DNA of 35,687 nucleotides from an uncultured Prochlorococcus sp. (GCA_902629395.1 CACOQT010000009.1:1-35687), one strand, 5' to 3'. Numbered from the stretch's first letter, positions 7,173 through 17,135 are shown. Numbers and translations: made by a program. The notes: a model not told the origin generated them from the letters alone.

Positions 7173-9098
7173 ATGCCCCAGCAAATTGTCATTGCTGAGC
7201 AAATGCGAATTGCCGCATTGCTCACCGATGAAAGAATAGATGAATTAATTGTGGCTCAAGGTAGCTACCAAATCGGAGATATTTTCTTGGGAACAATAGA
7301 AAATGTTCTTCCTGGAATAGATGCAGCGTTTGTAAATATTGGAGAAAGTGAGAAAAATGGATTTATTCACGTTAATGATTTAGGTCCACTTAGATTAAAG
7401 AAAGCAACAGCAGGAATAACAGAATTACTTGAACCAAAGCAAAAGGTTTTAGTTCAAGTAATGAAGGAGCCTACTGGATCAAAAGGACCCAGATTAACTG
7501 GGAACATAGCCCTCCCAGGTAGGTATCTTGTACTTCAGCCTTATGGACAAGGGGTAAACATATCCAGAAGAATTAGCACAGAGAGTGAGAGAAATCGACT
7601 TAGAGCATTAGGAGTACTTGTAAAGCCTCCAAGTTCAGGACTTTTAATCAGGACAGAGGCTGAAGATATTGCTGAAGAATTTTTAATTGATGATCTTGAA
7701 AATCTTTTTAAACAATGGGAGCTGATTCAGCAAGCATCAGAGAGTTGCACTCCGCCAATCCTTTTAAATAGGGATGAGGACTTCATACACAAAATTCTTA
7801 GAGACAACATAGGTCAAAATGTTAAACAAATTATTGTAGATAAAGCTGAAGCAATTGGTCGCATCAAAAGCTTTATTGGAAAGGACAACAAAGAAATAAC
7901 AATAGAATTACATAATGATACTCAAAATATATTAGAGAAATATAGAGTTATTTCCACCATAAATGATGCATTAAAACCAAGGGTTGAGCTCCCTTCTGGT
8001 GGCTATATAATTATTGAGCCAACTGAGGCATTGACAGTTATCGATGTCAACTCAGGCTCTTTCACAAGATCTTCAAATTCTAGAGAAACAGTTTTGTGGA
8101 CAAATTGTGAGGCAGCTATTGAGATAGCAAGGCAATTAAAATTGAGGAATATTGGCGGGGTGATTATTGTCGACTTTATAGATATGGATACTAGAAGAGA
8201 TCAACTTCAATTATTAGAACATTTTACATCTGCCATAAATGGAGACTCTGCTAGGCCACAAATTGCTTCACTTACCGAACTGGGACTTGTTGAGCTAACC
8301 AGAAAAAGACAAGGTCAAAATATATATGAATTGTTTGGTAAAACCACGCCTAATACTGAAGGGCAAGGTAATCTTCAAATTACTATTCAAGATATAAATC
8401 CAACAAATTCTTCTGAACCTGGCGTGATTAATTCAACTCTAATCGCCAGTGATGATATACAACCATTACAAGAAAATAATACAAAAAAGAAACGTATACA
8501 TAAATCAAAAGATATTGAAGCAAGCTCAAACGATCAGGAAGATAAATTATCTATAGACAATTCAAAATCTATATCTACAGAAACAAATCACGCAGATACT
8601 TCTAATGAGAAAAATAATAAAAAGCAAGAACAAATGATAATAAATATAAATATGACTGAGAACGAAGAAATAATATATAGCTCAATGGGATTTGACCCTA
8701 TTTTACTTTTAGATGATCCTCCAGTTTCTGAAAATTACATGGTTAACATAGTAAGACCTGGACTTGGTTTAAACATAGACAGAAAAATTGAAATAACTGA
8801 GCAGAGTAAACAAAATTCAGCCATTAATGACTATTCCAATGATAGTAAAAATCATAAAGAAATTATTCACCTAAAAGACAGTAATTCTATTCATAAAAAT
8901 CCTGGTAATTCTGAATCAAATGAAAGTATCGAAAAAGATGCTATTAATACGTATATAGACAAAGATAAAAATGAATTAATTAATACTGATCAAAATTTAA
9001 TCAGTGGAAATAAAGAATTAATTTCCACTGACCAAGAGGAAGTCAATGATGATCCAAGAAGAAAAAGAAGAAGATCTTCTGCTTCTTCTCCAGGATGA
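7173..9098 (+). CDS. rne: Ribonuclease E/G (641 aa)
   Basis: MPQQIVIAEQMRIAALLTDE at ATG 7173 matches the cyanobacterial RNase E N-terminus, so the upstream TTG at 7146 is not used. The S1 RNA-binding domain covers about residues 30-115 (GDIFLGTIENVLPGIDAAF). The catalytic metal ligands are D291 (VIDVNSGSF) and D334 (IIVDFIDMD), spaced exactly as E. coli D303 and D346. Residues 392-395 are TPNT where the Zn-link CPxC is expected. From about residue 410 the protein is a low-complexity Asn/Asp/Ser/Lys tail, ending in RRKRRRSSA, a near match to the arginine-rich nonapeptide by which cyanobacterial RNase E binds PNPase. It cuts AU-rich single-stranded RNA, driving mRNA decay and rRNA processing. 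rnhB overlaps its 3' end by 4 bases. Confidence 0.97.
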   Translation: MPQQIVIAEQMRIAALLTDERIDELIVAQGSYQIGDIFLGTIENVLPGIDAAFVNIGESEKNGFIHVNDLGPLRLKKATAGITELLEPKQKVLVQVMKEPTGSKGPRLTGNIALPGRYLVLQPYGQGVNISRRISTESERNRLRALGVLVKPPSSGLLIRTEAEDIAEEFLIDDLENLFKQWELIQQASESCTPPILLNRDEDFIHKILRDNIGQNVKQIIVDKAEAIGRIKSFIGKDNKEITIELHNDTQNILEKYRVISTINDALKPRVELPSGGYIIIEPTEALTVIDVNSGSFTRSSNSRETVLWTNCEAAIEIARQLKLRNIGGVIIVDFIDMDTRRDQLQLLEHFTSAINGDSARPQIASLTELGLVELTRKRQGQNIYELFGKTTPNTEGQGNLQITIQDINPTNSSEPGVINSTLIASDDIQPLQENNTKKKRIHKSKDIEASSNDQEDKLSIDNSKSISTETNHADTSNEKNNKKQEQMIININMTENEEIIYSSMGFDPILLLDDPPVSENYMVNIVRPGLGLNIDRKIEITEQSKQNSAINDYSNDSKNHKEIIHLKDSNSIHKNPGNSESNESIEKDAINTYIDKDKNELINTDQNLISGNKELISTDQEEVNDDPRRKRRRSSASSPG

Positions 9099-9682
9099 AA
9101 CCTAACAAATACCTTATTGCAGGTGTTGATGAAGTAGGAAAAGGTTGCTTGTTTGGCCCTGTTTTTGCTGGTGCCGTAATTTTAAGCAAAGAAAATGAGA
9201 TAAATCTCTTGAGTTTAGGTTTAAGAGACAGTAAAAAGTTGACTCACAGAAAAAGACGAAATTTAGTTCCTTTAATAAAAAAAAACTCACTAGCCTGGGC
9301 AATAGGCCAGGCATCAGCAAGAGAAATTGACAGCATTGGTATTAGAGAGGCAACTGAAAAAGCGATAGTGAGAGCATTAGAAAAATTCCCATCTCCACCA
9401 GAATTAATTCTTGTAGATGGAGTCTTACCTATTCGCTTATGGCCAGGAGAACAAAAAACACAAGTAAGAGGTGAAAGTCATTTCGCCTCTATTGCTGCTG
9501 CAAGTGTATTAGCAAAAGAAACCAGAGATGAATTAATGAAACGATTAGCTTCAAAATATAGTTTTTATGAACTTGAAAAAAATAAGGGATATGGAACTGA
9601 GATTCATAGAAAAAACTTAACTAAAGCAGGTTCAACCAAACTACATCGAAAAACTTTTCTCTCCAGATTAGATATCTATTGA
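9095..9682 (+). CDS. rnhB: Ribonuclease HII (195 aa)
   Basis: The RNase HII opening IAGVDEVGKGCLFGPVFAGA contains the first two catalytic acids (DE). Later LILVDGV and the segment GESHFASIAAASVLAKETRDE supply the remaining active-site elements, and GYGTEIHRKNL with KLHRKTF completes the family pattern. The enzyme removes ribonucleotides from DNA and degrades RNA in RNA-DNA hybrids. The usual GRG motif, which recognises the ribonucleotide junction, reads GKG here; this is a conservative change. ATG 9095 overlaps the rne stop in an ATGA arrangement, so the two ribonucleases are translationally coupled. Length is normal. Confidence 0.96.
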   Translation: MKPNKYLIAGVDEVGKGCLFGPVFAGAVILSKENEINLLSLGLRDSKKLTHRKRRNLVPLIKKNSLAWAIGQASAREIDSIGIREATEKAIVRALEKFPSPPELILVDGVLPIRLWPGEQKTQVRGESHFASIAAASVLAKETRDELMKRLASKYSFYELEKNKGYGTEIHRKNLTKAGSTKLHRKTFLSRLDIY

Positions 9683-9696
9683 TATCAAATTTATTA

Positions 9697-10209
9697 TTAA
9701 TTTTCTTTACACCAATTTTTAAAGTCATTTATTAGCTGCTTCTCAACCCTTGCCTTAATTCCTAACAAGATCCCATTTAATATTGATTGCCCTGTTGTCT
9801 CGAGCATTTTCGGAGGGATTAATCTCAATAGCTGAGGTTGACTAACTGTTACACCCAAAAGTGCTGAGCCTTCGAGACCTAATGGTTTTGCCTCCAAAAT
9901 GGCATCTAAGGTTAAATCAAAATCATCAACAAAACCCAAACCATCTAAGTGGCTCTCGGTGACATACATTCTGATTTTTCTATCAGTATTTTCCACCCCT
10001 ATTGACACAACTGGATTTATTTGAAGTTGAAAAACCTTAAAACTTGTGACTTCGTACTTAAAGGCTCCTGGTGCTAAGGGAGTTAATTTTTTAGGATCGA
10101 GCATCGCTCCTACAACTCTTTCCTGTTGTAAGAGATAATCAGGTAGTCTCACCTGATTATCTCTTACAACTAGATCAATTTTTTGACGTGCTGTAAAGGC
10201 AAGAGCCAT
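9697..10209 (-). CDS. DUF1997-family protein (170 aa)
   Basis: A soluble protein of beta-rich character, starting MALAFTARQKIDLVVRDNQV. The segments LLQQERVVGAMLDPKKLTPL, YEVTSFKVFQLQINPVVSI and LEGSALLGVTVSQPQLLRLI match what I recall of DUF1997, a family found in cyanobacteria and plant plastids. These proteins have a lipid-binding-like or START-like appearance, but no function is established. It is convergent with rnhB (14 bases apart) and divergent from pheA (56 bases between starts), so it and pheA share a short promoter region. Family assignment is from memory of the conserved segments. Confidence 0.75.
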   Translation of the reverse strand: MALAFTARQKIDLVVRDNQVRLPDYLLQQERVVGAMLDPKKLTPLAPGAFKYEVTSFKVFQLQINPVVSIGVENTDRKIRMYVTESHLDGLGFVDDFDLTLDAILEAKPLGLEGSALLGVTVSQPQLLRLIPPKMLETTGQSILNGILLGIKARVEKQLINDFKNWCKEN

Positions 10210-10265
10210 TATTAAAAACTTGCTCAGTTTGATCTTATCGGCATTTACCCCATTTTTTTATTCTA

Positions 10266-11099
10266 ATGTCAACTCGAGTGGCCTATTTAGGGCCTAAAGG
10301 AACATACGCTGAGAAAGCTGCAAAAGCACTTGCAGCCTTGGAAAAGCTTGACTCGCCCATGTTCTCACCATGCAAAGGGTTAAGATGTGTGGTTGATAAT
10401 CTTGCAAACAATCTTTGTGAAGCAGCTGTAGTACCAATTGAAAATTCCGTAGAAGGTGGGGTTACCACAACATTAGATTCTCTGTGGAGACATAAAAATT
10501 TATTTATTCACAGGGCCCTAGTACTCCCTATCAAACATTCATTAATGAGCAGCGGATCAATATCAACAATTTCAGAGGTGCTTTCACATCCTCAAGCCAT
10601 AGCTCAATGCAGTCAATGGTTAAATGATAATATTCCTAATGCTGTTCATCTACCAACTAATTCAACGGCAGAAGCGATTAGGATGGTAAAAGGCAGTTCA
10701 TTTAGAGCAGCTATAGGGTCAATAGATTCAAGTGATGGATTGAATGTTCTCGCCTATCCAATCAATGATATTGAGGGGAATTGCACCAGATTTATTCTGC
10801 TTAGTAAAAACGACATTAAGGTAGGTGGTAATAAAGCAAGTATGGCTTTTTCTCTTAAATCAAATAGTCCTGGTGCATTATTAGAAGCATTGAATTGCAT
10901 CGCAAATCTTGGCCTAAACATGAGCAGAATTGAATCTCGTCCGTCAAAGAGAGAATTAGGCGAATATGTTTTTTTCATTGATCTTGATTTAAATAATGAG
11001 AATAATAAAAAAGACCTTGACAATATTAATAAAAAGTTATATCCATTTTGCAATCAGATAATTAATTTTGGTTGTTATTTCGGATCGGAAATTGATTAA
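10266..11099 (+). CDS. pheA: Prephenate dehydratase with ACT domain (277 aa)
   Basis: The catalytic domain starts VAYLGPKGTYAEKAA and contains the signatures VVPIENSVEGGVTTTLD, HPQAIAQCSQWL and the Thr-Arg-Phe motif in GNCTRFILLSK. A C-terminal ACT domain begins at about residue 188 (KASMAFSLKSNSPGALLEAL) and has the ESRP motif that binds phenylalanine for feedback inhibition. It converts prephenate to phenylpyruvate in phenylalanine synthesis. It is the monofunctional form without a chorismate mutase domain, as usual in cyanobacteria. Its stop lies 1 base from the stop of the opposing methyltransferase gene. Confidence 0.97.
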   Translation: MSTRVAYLGPKGTYAEKAAKALAALEKLDSPMFSPCKGLRCVVDNLANNLCEAAVVPIENSVEGGVTTTLDSLWRHKNLFIHRALVLPIKHSLMSSGSISTISEVLSHPQAIAQCSQWLNDNIPNAVHLPTNSTAEAIRMVKGSSFRAAIGSIDSSDGLNVLAYPINDIEGNCTRFILLSKNDIKVGGNKASMAFSLKSNSPGALLEALNCIANLGLNMSRIESRPSKRELGEYVFFIDLDLNNENNKKDLDNINKKLYPFCNQIINFGCYFGSEID

Positions 11100-11100
11100 C

Positions 11101-12033
11101 TTATCCTCTAGATTTAAAAACGCCAAATTTCATTAAACCTCTTGAAAAAGACCATCTCATCATTAATATTGTTGGGATTTCTCTTAATGCCTTTAAGATA
11201 GATCTAAAGCCTAACTTCAAAATAGATGATGGTCTTCTAAAGCCTTCGTATATAGATTCATTCCAAGATTGAATTGTGTACTTTGTCCAATTAGAAGACT
11301 CTACTGGACTCCCACAATATGGACTATTTAACAAGTTATTTGTAAATCCTTCTATACTTGAAAACTCAGGATGAGTCCATTGGATTAGCAATTGATGCAT
11401 AATGAACTTCTCAATAAAATTTAAAGGATGCTTTGATAAATCTCTTTTATTCCAATCTGCAACTGCCAAAACTCCACCTGGTCTTAGGACTCTTAACATC
11501 TCATCTGCAAAGGTTTGTTTATCAGATATGTGAGGGCCTGCTTCGACACTCCAAACACCGTCAAAGCTCCCTTTCTCATATTTCAAATCAAGAGCATTCA
11601 TTACTTCAAAACGACAAAATTCGTTGTTAGCTGTTAACTCATTTGCTCTTTTAATTTGTTCTTGGCTTATTGATATACCAGTTACATCAAAGCCATAATA
11701 ATCCGATAATATCCTTGAACTTCCGCCAATACCGCATCCTACGTCCAGAACCCTTGAACCTTTTGGTAATTTATCCAAACCACTCCATCGAACTAGTTCA
11801 TGAACGAAATCAACCTTGGCTTTCCTAAAATCTTTTTTTAATCTTGGTTTTTCATAAAAGCCAAGATGGATATGTTCTCCCCAAAGGTTTTCTAATAAAC
11901 GATCATTAGTCCATGAATCATAGGAGGAGGCGACACTCTGAACAGATTCATATTTACGACTTTTTTTTAACCACCGATTAGCTAAGGTGAAAACTAAGAA
12001 AACACTAAAAGTAGAGATAAATAGCCATTGCAT
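11101..12033 (-). CDS. MPBQ/MSBQ-type SAM methyltransferase (310 aa)
   Basis: An N-terminal hydrophobic anchor (residues about 3-19) precedes a class I methyltransferase domain. SAM motif I is VLDVGCGIGGSSRIL at about residue 95, followed by VTGISISQEQIKRANEL and VWSVEAGPHISDK. The C-terminal REIPTILMMRWSFSRG with FGVFK closely resembles the Synechocystis enzyme that methylates 2-methyl-6-phytylbenzoquinol (vitamin E) and the solanesyl analogue (plastoquinone). The anchor suits a lipid-soluble quinol substrate at the membrane. It begins 2 bases after the Lon-domain gene stop, so it is in the same transcript, at the far end of the str operon. Whether it makes tocopherol, plastoquinone or phylloquinone precursors here is not decided by sequence. 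Confidence 0.85.
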   Translation of the reverse strand: MQWLFISTFSVFLVFTLANRWLKKSRKYESVQSVASSYDSWTNDRLLENLWGEHIHLGFYEKPRLKKDFRKAKVDFVHELVRWSGLDKLPKGSRVLDVGCGIGGSSRILSDYYGFDVTGISISQEQIKRANELTANNEFCRFEVMNALDLKYEKGSFDGVWSVEAGPHISDKQTFADEMLRVLRPGGVLAVADWNKRDLSKHPLNFIEKFIMHQLLIQWTHPEFSSIEGFTNNLLNSPYCGSPVESSNWTKYTIQSWNESIYEGFRRPSSILKLGFRSILKALREIPTILMMRWSFSRGLMKFGVFKSRG

Positions 12034-12035
12034 AA

Positions 12036-12698
12036 CTAATTGTTAGCTTGATCAGCGTTTGAGAAAGTATCTTTTAAGGCAGTTCTTGCAGCTAACTGTC
12101 TTCTTGTGTGATCAAGTAGTTCATATTCTCTTTCCAAACGATGGAAAGTATTTGTTAATTCCAATAAACTTTGCTGTTCACTTGCTACGGGTCCTCCAAG
12201 ATGAGCGGCTATCCAAAAAGATAGTTCCCTAGGAATGTCAGGTAAGGAATCAGGTAGTTCTTTCTCAGATTCAGTTAATTTCGAAGTTAGTGAGACAACA
12301 TCCTTTAGTGCAATAGAGACTGAGTCTTTTAACTCCAAAAGTTTGGTTTGATCTGAAATTTGCTCATCATCAACCCAACTAACTAAAGCGTTAATAAAAG
12401 GCGTTTCACTTATAATTTCAAGGATTCGAAACCTCTGCTGACCAACTGTCACAATATTGCTTCTTCCATCTTTTGAAGTTTGATGCTTAATTATCTCAGC
12501 ACAACAGCCAACATTAGCCATTTGTTTTGAGACTGGATCCCATCTGACAACTCCAAAACGGCTATCGGAGTTCAAAACAGATTGAAGCATTACTCTGTAG
12601 CGAGTCTCAAAAATATGAAGCGGCAAGTACTCCTGAGGAAAAAGCACAACCTCAGGCAATGGGAAAAGTGGTAGCTCCCTAACTGAAAGTTCGCTCAA
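12036..12698 (-). CDS. Lon substrate-binding (LAN) domain protein (220 aa), TTG start
   Basis: The protein begins SVRELPLFPLPEVVLFPQEY followed by PLHIFETRYRVMLQSVL, the typical opening of the Lon N-terminal substrate-binding domain. GCCAEIIKHQT, VGQQRFRILEI and AHLGGPVASEQQSLLEL continue the pattern. No AAA+ ATPase or Ser-Lys protease domain follows, so it is a stand-alone LON-domain protein as seen in cyanobacteria and plants; its role is unknown. The first usable start is TTG at 12698, with no in-frame ATG nearby. It follows rpsJ by 60 bases on the same strand and precedes the methyltransferase by 2 bases, which places both in the str operon tail. Confidence 0.9.
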   Translation of the reverse strand: MSELSVRELPLFPLPEVVLFPQEYLPLHIFETRYRVMLQSVLNSDSRFGVVRWDPVSKQMANVGCCAEIIKHQTSKDGRSNIVTVGQQRFRILEIISETPFINALVSWVDDEQISDQTKLLELKDSVSIALKDVVSLTSKLTESEKELPDSLPDIPRELSFWIAAHLGGPVASEQQSLLELTNTFHRLEREYELLDHTRRQLAARTALKDTFSNADQANN

Positions 12699-12758
12699 AT
12701 GTGAATTCCTAATTACACCTATCCTAGATAATCAATCTCTAGTTTGAGAGAAAAAGAT

Positions 12759-13079
12759 CTAGAGCTTAACTTCTATGTCAACTCCACTTGGAAGGTCCAA
12801 CTTCATTAGAGCATCAATAGTCTTTGCGGAAGGACTGTAAATATCAATAATCCTTCTATGTGTTCTAGTTTCAAAATGCTCTCTTGAATCTTTATCGACG
12901 TGAGGTGAACGAAGAACACAATAAATTTTTCTTTTTGTTGGAAGAGGGATAGGCCCTATTGCTGACGCAGCGGTTGTATCGGCGGTCTCGATTATTTTAT
13001 CGCAAGATAAATCTAGCATTCTCCTATCAAAAGCCTTGAGGCGTATGCGTATTTTTTGTTGTGCGATTGCATTCGACAT
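12759..13079 (-). CDS. rpsJ: 30S ribosomal protein S10 (106 aa)
   Basis: The sequence [20 protein letters not shown], then [20 protein letters not shown] and [16 protein letters not shown] is S10 end to end. S10 sits in the 30S head and also acts as NusE in transcription antitermination. In cyanobacteria rpsJ stands at the end of the str operon after tufA, rather than leading the S10 cluster as in E. coli, and that is what is seen here. It is separated from tufA by 119 bases that contain a 7-bp inverted repeat. Start ATG at 13079; length normal. Confidence 0.98.
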   Translation of the reverse strand: MSNAIAQQKIRIRLKAFDRRMLDLSCDKIIETADTTAASAIGPIPLPTKRKIYCVLRSPHVDKDSREHFETRTHRRIIDIYSPSAKTIDALMKLDLPSGVDIEVKL

Positions 13080-13159
13080 GGTGAGAGTTCCTAAATCTAA
13101 CTAAGTTTTCAAGGTTCTTTTGTAGCTGAACTGATCAGCTCAATTATGTTTAATTTAGA

Positions 13160-13188
13160 GGATGACCTGAATAAATTACAAGTCATCC
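13160..13188 (-). repeat. Inverted repeat between tufA and rpsJ
   Basis: GGATGAC (13160-13166) and GTCATCC (13182-13188) form a perfect 7-bp stem with a 15-base loop, 10 bases after the tufA stop on the minus strand. No T-run follows, so it is not a standard terminator. It could be an RNA-processing or stabilising hairpin that lets tufA and rpsJ mRNA levels differ within one transcript. Confidence 0.4.
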
Positions 13189-13198
13189 GCAGAATTAA

Positions 13199-14398
13199 TT
13201 ACTCAATTATTTTTGAAACAACACCAGCACCAATCGTACGACCACCTTCACGAATAGCGAATCTCATTCCTTGCTCAATTGCAACGGGAGATATTAATTC
13301 TCCTGTCATCTTTATCCTGTCACCAGGCATAACCATTTCAACATTACTTCCATCATCAGATGTGAAAGCAGTAATTTGACCTGTCACATCAGTAGTTCGA
13401 ATATAAAATTGTGGGCGATATCCCGCAAAGAAAGGAGTGTGACGACCACCCTCCTCTTTTTTCAATACATAAACCTCACCCTCAAATTTAGTGTGTGGTG
13501 TAATGGATCCTTTTTTAACAAGAACCATCCCTCTCTCAATATCTTCTTTCTGAATTCCTCTTAAGAGAAGTCCAACATTATCTCCAGCCATACCTTCATC
13601 AAGAAGTTTTCTAAACATCTCAACTCCAGTAACAGTTGTAACTCTGGTATCTCTTATACCTACAATTTCAACCTCCTCTCCAACTTTTACTTTTCCTCTT
13701 TCGATACGACCCGTAGCAACTGTTCCACGACCAGTAATTGAGAAAACGTCTTCAACAGCCATTAGGAAAGGCTTATCAACTTCACGTTCTGGTTCTGGAA
13801 TTGAAGAATCAACTGCAGTCATTAATTCGTCTATTTTTGTCTCCCAATCTGCTTCTCCCTCAATAGCTTTTAATCCTGATACTTGGACAACAGGGATGTC
13901 ATCACCAGGAAAGTCATAACTAGTTAGAAGTTCACGGATTTCCATTTCTACGAGTTCTATCATTTCTTCATCATCAACCATGTCACATTTGTTTAATGCA
14001 ACAACCAACGCAGGGACTCCAACCTGCTTGGCCAAAAGAATATGTTCTTTTGTTTGTGCCATTGCTCCATCTGTAGCCGCTACTACAAGAATTGCACCAT
14101 CCATTTGAGCAGCACCGGTAATCATGTTTTTCACATAATCAGCGTGACCTGGGCAATCAACATGAGCGTAATGCCTTCCGTCAGTTTCATATTCAACATG
14201 AGCAGTGTTGATTGTGATACCTCGCTCACGCTCTTCCGGAGCTCCATCAATTTCAGCGTAATCTTGAGCTTCAGCCTGACCTTTTTTTGCTAAAACCTTT
14301 GTGATTGCAGCAGTAAGTGTCGTTTTGCCATGATCAACATGGCCAATAGTACCTATGTTGACGTGAGGTTTGTTCCTCTCAAACTTCTCGCGAGCCAT
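13199..14398 (-). CDS. tufA: Elongation factor Tu (399 aa)
   Basis: [20 protein letters not shown] is followed by the GTPase motifs GHVDHGKTT (P-loop), DCPGHADYV (switch II) and NKCDMVDD (guanine specificity). Domains II and III follow (from about residue 210), with [19 protein letters not shown] and [22 protein letters not shown]-Tu brings aminoacyl-tRNA to the ribosome. It lies 39 bases after fusA on the same strand in the str operon. Length and motifs are entirely standard; only one tuf copy is seen here. Confidence 0.99.
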   Translation of the reverse strand: MAREKFERNKPHVNIGTIGHVDHGKTTLTAAITKVLAKKGQAEAQDYAEIDGAPEERERGITINTAHVEYETDGRHYAHVDCPGHADYVKNMITGAAQMDGAILVVAATDGAMAQTKEHILLAKQVGVPALVVALNKCDMVDDEEMIELVEMEIRELLTSYDFPGDDIPVVQVSGLKAIEGEADWETKIDELMTAVDSSIPEPEREVDKPFLMAVEDVFSITGRGTVATGRIERGKVKVGEEVEIVGIRDTRVTTVTGVEMFRKLLDEGMAGDNVGLLLRGIQKEDIERGMVLVKKGSITPHTKFEGEVYVLKKEEGGRHTPFFAGYRPQFYIRTTDVTGQITAFTSDDGSNVEMVMPGDRIKMTGELISPVAIEQGMRFAIREGGRTIGAGVVSKIIE

Positions 14399-14437
14399 TT
14401 TTTTAAAGAATCGGGGGTTGGTTAGTAAATTAAGAGA

Positions 14438-16513
14438 TCAGGAATTGCCCTGATTCTTGGAGATAATTGCTTCAGCAACATTACGAGGAACTTCCTCGTA
14501 TGTGCTGAACTCCATTGAGAAAATACCCCGACCTTGAGTCATTGATCGGAGTTGAGTGGCATAGCCAAACATTTCGGCTAATGGCACTTTTGCCTGGACT
14601 TTGGATTGTCCATCTTCGATGGATTGACCTTCAACCTGACCTCGTCTGGAGGACAGATCTCCTATTATAGAGCCTAGGAAGTCCTCAGGGACTTCTACCT
14701 CAACTTTCATCATAGGTTCCAGAAGGACAGGATTGCACTTTTTAATTCCATCTTTGAAAGCCATTGATCCGGCAATTTTGAAAGCCATCTCGGATGAGTC
14801 AACATCATGATAAGAGCCATCAACTAATGTAACTTTTACATCAATCAAGGGATAACCTGCAATTACACCAGACTCACATGTCTCTTTCATTCCTGATTCA
14901 GCGGGTTTGATGTATTCCTTTGGAACTGCTCCGCCAACAATTTTATTGACAAACTCAAAACCAGTTCCTGGTTCACCTGGCTCGACTTCTATAACAACAT
15001 GACCATACTGACCTTTACCACCAGTTTGTCTTGCAAACTTGCCTTCTCCTGAAGAGCTAGCTCTAATAGTTTCTCTGTAAGAAACTTGTGGTGCTCCTAT
15101 ATTTGCTTCTACTTTAAATTCTCTCAACATACGATCAACCAAAATCTCTAGGTGAAGTTCACCCATTCCTGCAATGACAGTTTGATTTGTCTCTTGATCA
15201 GTACTTACTCTGAACGTTGGATCTTCCTCAGAAAGAGATGTCAATGCTTTACCTAGCTTTTCCATGTCACTTTTAGTCTTGGGTTCTACCGCGACTGATA
15301 TGACTGGCTCAGGAATGTAGAGAGTTTCAAGAACAATCGCCTCTTCTGAAGCACATAAAGTATCTCCGGTAGTTGTATTTTTCAATCCAAGCACAGCACC
15401 AAGGTCACCCGCTCTTAATTCATCGACTTCCTCCCTATCATCAGCTTTCAGAATTATCAATCTAGAGATTCTCTCTTTTGCGTCTTTAGTAGAGTTCAGT
15501 ACATAACTACCTTTTTCAAGGACTCCTGAGTACATGCGAACAAAAGTTAATTTGCCATATGGATCAGCCATTACCTTAAAAGCAAGTGCACTGAATGGAG
15601 CACTATCGTCAGAAGGCCTAACAGCTTCTTTTCCATTAGGAAGCAAACCTTGAATGGGAGGCACATCAACAGGGGCTGGCAAATAATTTACGACTGCATC
15701 AAGTAATAACTGAACTCCTTTGTTCTTAAAGGCTGAACCACATAACATTGGAACTAAACCATGCTTAAGGACGCCTTCCCTTATCCCAGATTTGAGTTGT
15801 TCTATCGTCAACTCACCATTTTCTAAAAAAGCATCAAGTAATTCTTCATCGGTTTCGGCTATCGACTCCATTAGCTTGGAACGCCAATCAGTAACCAAAT
15901 CAACCATTTCCGAAGGAACATCAGTTTGCTCAATATCTTTTCCTAGATCATCTTTGTAGATATATGCTTTGTTCTCGACAAGATCAATGATGCCCTTCAA
16001 GTCATTTTCAGCTCCAATTGGTAACTGAATAGGAACTGCATTAGCTTTTAATCTATCTCTAATTTGACCATGGACTTTAAGAAAATCTGCTCCAGTTCTG
16101 TCCATTTTATTGACGAAAACCATCCTAGGTACTGAATACCTATCAGCCTGACGCCATACAGTTTCAGATTGGGGCTGAACTCCACCAACCGCACAAAAGA
16201 CAGCAATAACACCATCAAGAACTCTCATTGAGCGTTCAACTTCTATGGTGAAGTCAACGTGCCCAGGAGTATCGATAATATTGATCCGGTGATCATCCCA
16301 AGTTGTTGAAATCGCCGCAGCGGTAATTGTGATGCCCCTCTCTCTTTCTTGGGCCATCCAATCTGTTACTGCTGCACCATCATGGACTTCTCCCATCTTA
16401 TGGACGACGCCTGAATAGAAAAGAATTCTTTCAGTACAAGTGGTTTTACCAGCATCAATATGTGCAGCTATACCGATATTTCTTACTCGTTCCAAAGGAA
16501 AGGCTCGTGCCAC
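14438..16513 (-). CDS. fusA: Elongation factor G (691 aa), GTG start
   Basis: The opening [20 protein letters not shown] with AHIDAGKTT is the P-loop, then RGITITAAA (switch I), DTPGHVDFT (switch II) and [10 protein letters not shown] (guanine specificity). Domains II to V follow with [13 protein letters not shown] and the C-terminal [23 protein letters not shown] drives translocation on the ribosome. The start codon is GTG at 16513. It sits between rpsG and tufA, the normal str order. No unusual insertions or losses were seen. Confidence 0.99.
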   Translation of the reverse strand: MARAFPLERVRNIGIAAHIDAGKTTCTERILFYSGVVHKMGEVHDGAAVTDWMAQERERGITITAAAISTTWDDHRINIIDTPGHVDFTIEVERSMRVLDGVIAVFCAVGGVQPQSETVWRQADRYSVPRMVFVNKMDRTGADFLKVHGQIRDRLKANAVPIQLPIGAENDLKGIIDLVENKAYIYKDDLGKDIEQTDVPSEMVDLVTDWRSKLMESIAETDEELLDAFLENGELTIEQLKSGIREGVLKHGLVPMLCGSAFKNKGVQLLLDAVVNYLPAPVDVPPIQGLLPNGKEAVRPSDDSAPFSALAFKVMADPYGKLTFVRMYSGVLEKGSYVLNSTKDAKERISRLIILKADDREEVDELRAGDLGAVLGLKNTTTGDTLCASEEAIVLETLYIPEPVISVAVEPKTKSDMEKLGKALTSLSEEDPTFRVSTDQETNQTVIAGMGELHLEILVDRMLREFKVEANIGAPQVSYRETIRASSSGEGKFARQTGGKGQYGHVVIEVEPGEPGTGFEFVNKIVGGAVPKEYIKPAESGMKETCESGVIAGYPLIDVKVTLVDGSYHDVDSSEMAFKIAGSMAFKDGIKKCNPVLLEPMMKVEVEVPEDFLGSIIGDLSSRRGQVEGQSIEDGQSKVQAKVPLAEMFGYATQLRSMTQGRGIFSMEFSTYEEVPRNVAEAIISKNQGNS

Positions 16514-16619
16514 AGAAAATACTCCGCTTATAAGGCTTTAAAATGAGCATGGATTATACAACTCAGCATGCTTAAAAAGAAATAATTTGAGGATAGAAAA
16601 AGTAAAAATTTGATCTAGA

Positions 16620-17090
16620 TCAATAACGGTAATGAGCAAAAGCTTTATTTGCTTCAGCCATTTTGTGAGTCTCTTCCCTCTTCCTCACTGCATTTCCAGC
16701 TTCATTAGCTGCATCCATAAGCTCCCCGGCAAGTTTTTGAGCCATACTTCTTCCATTTCTTGATCTTGAGAAATTTACCAGCCATCTAAGTGCCATAGCA
16801 GTTCCTCTCTCTTGACGAACTTCCATAGGAACCTGGTATGTAGCTCCACCAACTCTTCTCGCTCTGACTTCAACAAGGGGAGTAACATTTTTTACTGCTG
16901 TTTCAAATAGTTCAATTGGGTCTGAACCAGTCCTCTCATTAATTAAACCAAAAGCATCAGAAAGAATTTTTTGTGCTGTTGATTTTTTCCCGTGCTTCAT
17001 CAATCGATGAACCATCATGCTTGCCAAACGGTTATTAAATTGTGGATCGGGGAGAACAGGCCTTTTTTCTGCTGCGTTTCTTCTTGACAT
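16620..17090 (-). CDS. rpsG: 30S ribosomal protein S7 (156 aa)
   Basis: [38 protein letters not shown], then [15 protein letters not shown] and [20 protein letters not shown] are the standard S7 landmarks. S7 nucleates assembly of the 30S head by binding 16S rRNA. It lies 45 bases after rpsL and 106 bases before fusA on the same strand. Length is the usual 156 residues. Overlapping frames in this stretch are shadows. Confidence 0.99.
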   Translation of the reverse strand: MSRRNAAEKRPVLPDPQFNNRLASMMVHRLMKHGKKSTAQKILSDAFGLINERTGSDPIELFETAVKNVTPLVEVRARRVGGATYQVPMEVRQERGTAMALRWLVNFSRSRNGRSMAQKLAGELMDAANEAGNAVRKREETHKMAEANKAFAHYRY

Positions 17091-17135
17091 GAGATTGATT
17101 TGTATGATGGGAAATTTCTTGGATCAAAAATAATT

